Part shown: positions 5,979-6,982 of the stretch, piece by piece
Layout: every line of letters begins with the position of its first letter
Numbering within the stretch: the stretch's first letter is position 1
From: Acholeplasmataceae bacterium
Lineage (GTDB): Bacteria; Bacillota_I; Bacilli_A; Acholeplasmatales; Acholeplasmataceae
Assembly: GCA_003518475.1 (NCBI GenBank)
Contig: DOYO01000060.1
Coordinates: 5,712-12,693 of the forward strand
DNA length: 6,982 nucleotides
Direction: 5' to 3'
Program-made: the position numbers and the translations under genes
The notes under the pieces: generated by a model
Databases searched by the model: none
Seen by the model: the letters and a program-made list of their open reading frames with translations, nothing else
What the model was told of the DNA's origin: nothing

Positions 5979-6982
5979 ATGAAAAAATTAAGCATATTCT
6001 TTAAAAAGGGAATGACTAAAATCAAAAATATTCTCATCCAGATCAATCCGAAACGCTTAACAATTATTGTATTGGCGTTCCTTTTTATACTTGTGATTGG
6101 ACTTTCTTTTTTTAAAAAATCATCGATTAATGAATTTTATGATGCCAGCGCGCTTGTCGCAGATTATTCATCGTCATCGATTAGTTCTGCATACAATACT
6201 CCGCTTTATACACTGATCAAACAGGATTATGAAGTGCGGAATGTCATTGAAACAGATGAAGTGAAAACGATGTTGGTTGGAGATATGGCTGGACAGGCTA
6301 TTGATGAAAACGATAGTGAATATGGAGAGGCTGTTCAACAATACAATCAGTTGAAAGGCACTTCAGGACACGTGTTTCTGATGGATTCGACGCATCCTGT
6401 AGGGTTCCAGAACAAGAGCACGGAAACAGGGCTTTACTATTTGGCGATTGATTATTATGAAATAGAAGATACAATTGATAATACACAGATCAGCATCAAA
6501 GTGAATGGTGAAAGCTTATTCTACGAAAGCCAGACTTTAGTCATGCCTTCGAAATGGGTGCTATCAACGACTGAATTTACACTGGACCGCTATGAAAATG
6601 AAATTCAACCAAGCTCGATCAAGGTGAAGGATTGGTACAACCAGCCAATCAGTGACTATAAAGGCATGCATACCGGTTTATTCGCATTCGAATTATCATT
6701 TGATGATGTCGTCACGATTGAATATGTGAACGGACAACTCTTGATTGGTCAAGTTTATTATGTGGTAGAAGAAGAAATCCCAAGTTATGCATCTTATTTG
6801 TCTTCACATGGTTCAGCAGGTGTCGTTGATGATGAAATTGTTATCGCTGCTAGAAACATGTCTTACCGCAATGATGCATCCATCCGCTTAAGACCGGAAC
6901 AGGATCCTTCCAATTTATATTACAATACGCAATTTTTAAGACTGAATGTTATTTTTGGCGATTCATGGCAAAATAGCGGTCA
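5979..6982 (+). CDS. Membrane-anchored modular extracellular protein, probably the N-terminal part of a large solute-binding-like protein; 3' end outside the window
   Basis: The frame stays open from ATG 5979 to the window end, 334 complete codons. Residues 1-26 are Lys-rich, and 27-45 form one hydrophobic segment (TIIVLAFLFILVIGLSFF region) followed by Lys-Lys. There is no lipobox and no cysteine, so it is likely a signal anchor with the rest outside the cell. About residues 110-270 look like a beta-sandwich, galactose-binding-like module (ETGLYYLAIDYYE, KVNGESLFYE, MPSKWVLSTTEFTLDRYENEI). A second similar unit starts near IVIAARNMSYRNDASIRLRP and runs into LRLNVIFGDSWQNSG at the edge. From memory this order matches long (about 950-residue) Bacillota proteins that carry two such modules before a family 1 solute-binding domain and sit beside ABC permease genes. 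That domain would lie outside the window, so the assignment is inference. If wrong, it is simply an exported carbohydrate-binding-like protein. Confidence 0.75.
   Translation, partial: MKKLSIFFKKGMTKIKNILIQINPKRLTIIVLAFLFILVIGLSFFKKSSINEFYDASALVADYSSSSISSAYNTPLYTLIKQDYEVRNVIETDEVKTMLVGDMAGQAIDENDSEYGEAVQQYNQLKGTSGHVFLMDSTHPVGFQNKSTETGLYYLAIDYYEIEDTIDNTQISIKVNGESLFYESQTLVMPSKWVLSTTEFTLDRYENEIQPSSIKVKDWYNQPISDYKGMHTGLFAFELSFDDVVTIEYVNGQLLIGQVYYVVEEEIPSYASYLSSHGSAGVVDDEIVIAARNMSYRNDASIRLRPEQDPSNLYYNTQFLRLNVIFGDSWQNSG

Noticed and set aside
6298..6486. 62-residue minus-strand open frame near the right edge
   Set aside because: It lies inside the fourth gene, whose plus-strand frame is open for over 1,000 bases with a good ribosome binding site, membrane segment and family-like motifs.
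1..6982. CRISPR array, tRNA, rRNA, insertion sequence or phage elements
   Set aside because: No regularly spaced direct repeats, cloverleaf-like stretches, transposase motifs or terminal inverted repeats were seen. The window is almost fully coding on one strand.

Overview
This window holds four co-directional plus-strand genes, two cut by the window edges. They look like part of a glycan capture, import and phosphorolysis locus. In order they are: the C-terminal part of a large intracellular beta-glucan phosphorylase-like enzyme (1-1902, 5' end missing); an 840-residue surface lipoprotein made of carbohydrate-binding modules and Ig-like domains with no catalytic domain (1914-4436); a family 1 extracellular sugar-binding lipoprotein of an ABC importer (4449-5900); and the N-terminal part of a membrane-anchored, modular solute-binding-like protein (5979-6982, 3' end missing).

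The organism is probably a low-GC, Gram-positive-type bacterium (Bacillota or a code-11 Mollicutes lineage such as Acholeplasma or Izemoplasma relatives). The evidence is strong AGGAGG Shine-Dalgarno sequences, short Lys-rich lipoprotein signal peptides with LASC and LAAC lipoboxes, AT-rich codon use, and tryptophan written only as TGG with no in-frame TGA. The lineage call is inference; nothing in the window is a taxonomic marker.

The first three genes are separated by only 11-12 bp, and the ribosome binding site overlaps or abuts the upstream stop codon at both junctions, so they are almost certainly one transcript. The one larger gap (5901-5978, 78 bp) holds a perfect 10-bp stem-loop. A near-consensus sigma-A promoter (TTGACA, 17 bp, TAAAAT) overlaps the end of the third gene. 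This gap is therefore a plausible point for setting different expression of the binding lipoproteins and the downstream gene. No stretch longer than 300 bases lacks a gene.

Working model (inference): the multi-module lipoprotein holds a polysaccharide or oligosaccharide at the cell surface, the binding lipoprotein delivers oligosaccharides to an ABC permease probably encoded beyond the right edge, and the phosphorylase splits them inside the cell with phosphate to give a sugar 1-phosphate. Relatives of both the CBM4/9-like modules and the phosphorylase act on beta-glucans, including beta-1,3-glucans such as laminarin, so a beta-glucan is the best guess. The substrate cannot be read from sequence alone.
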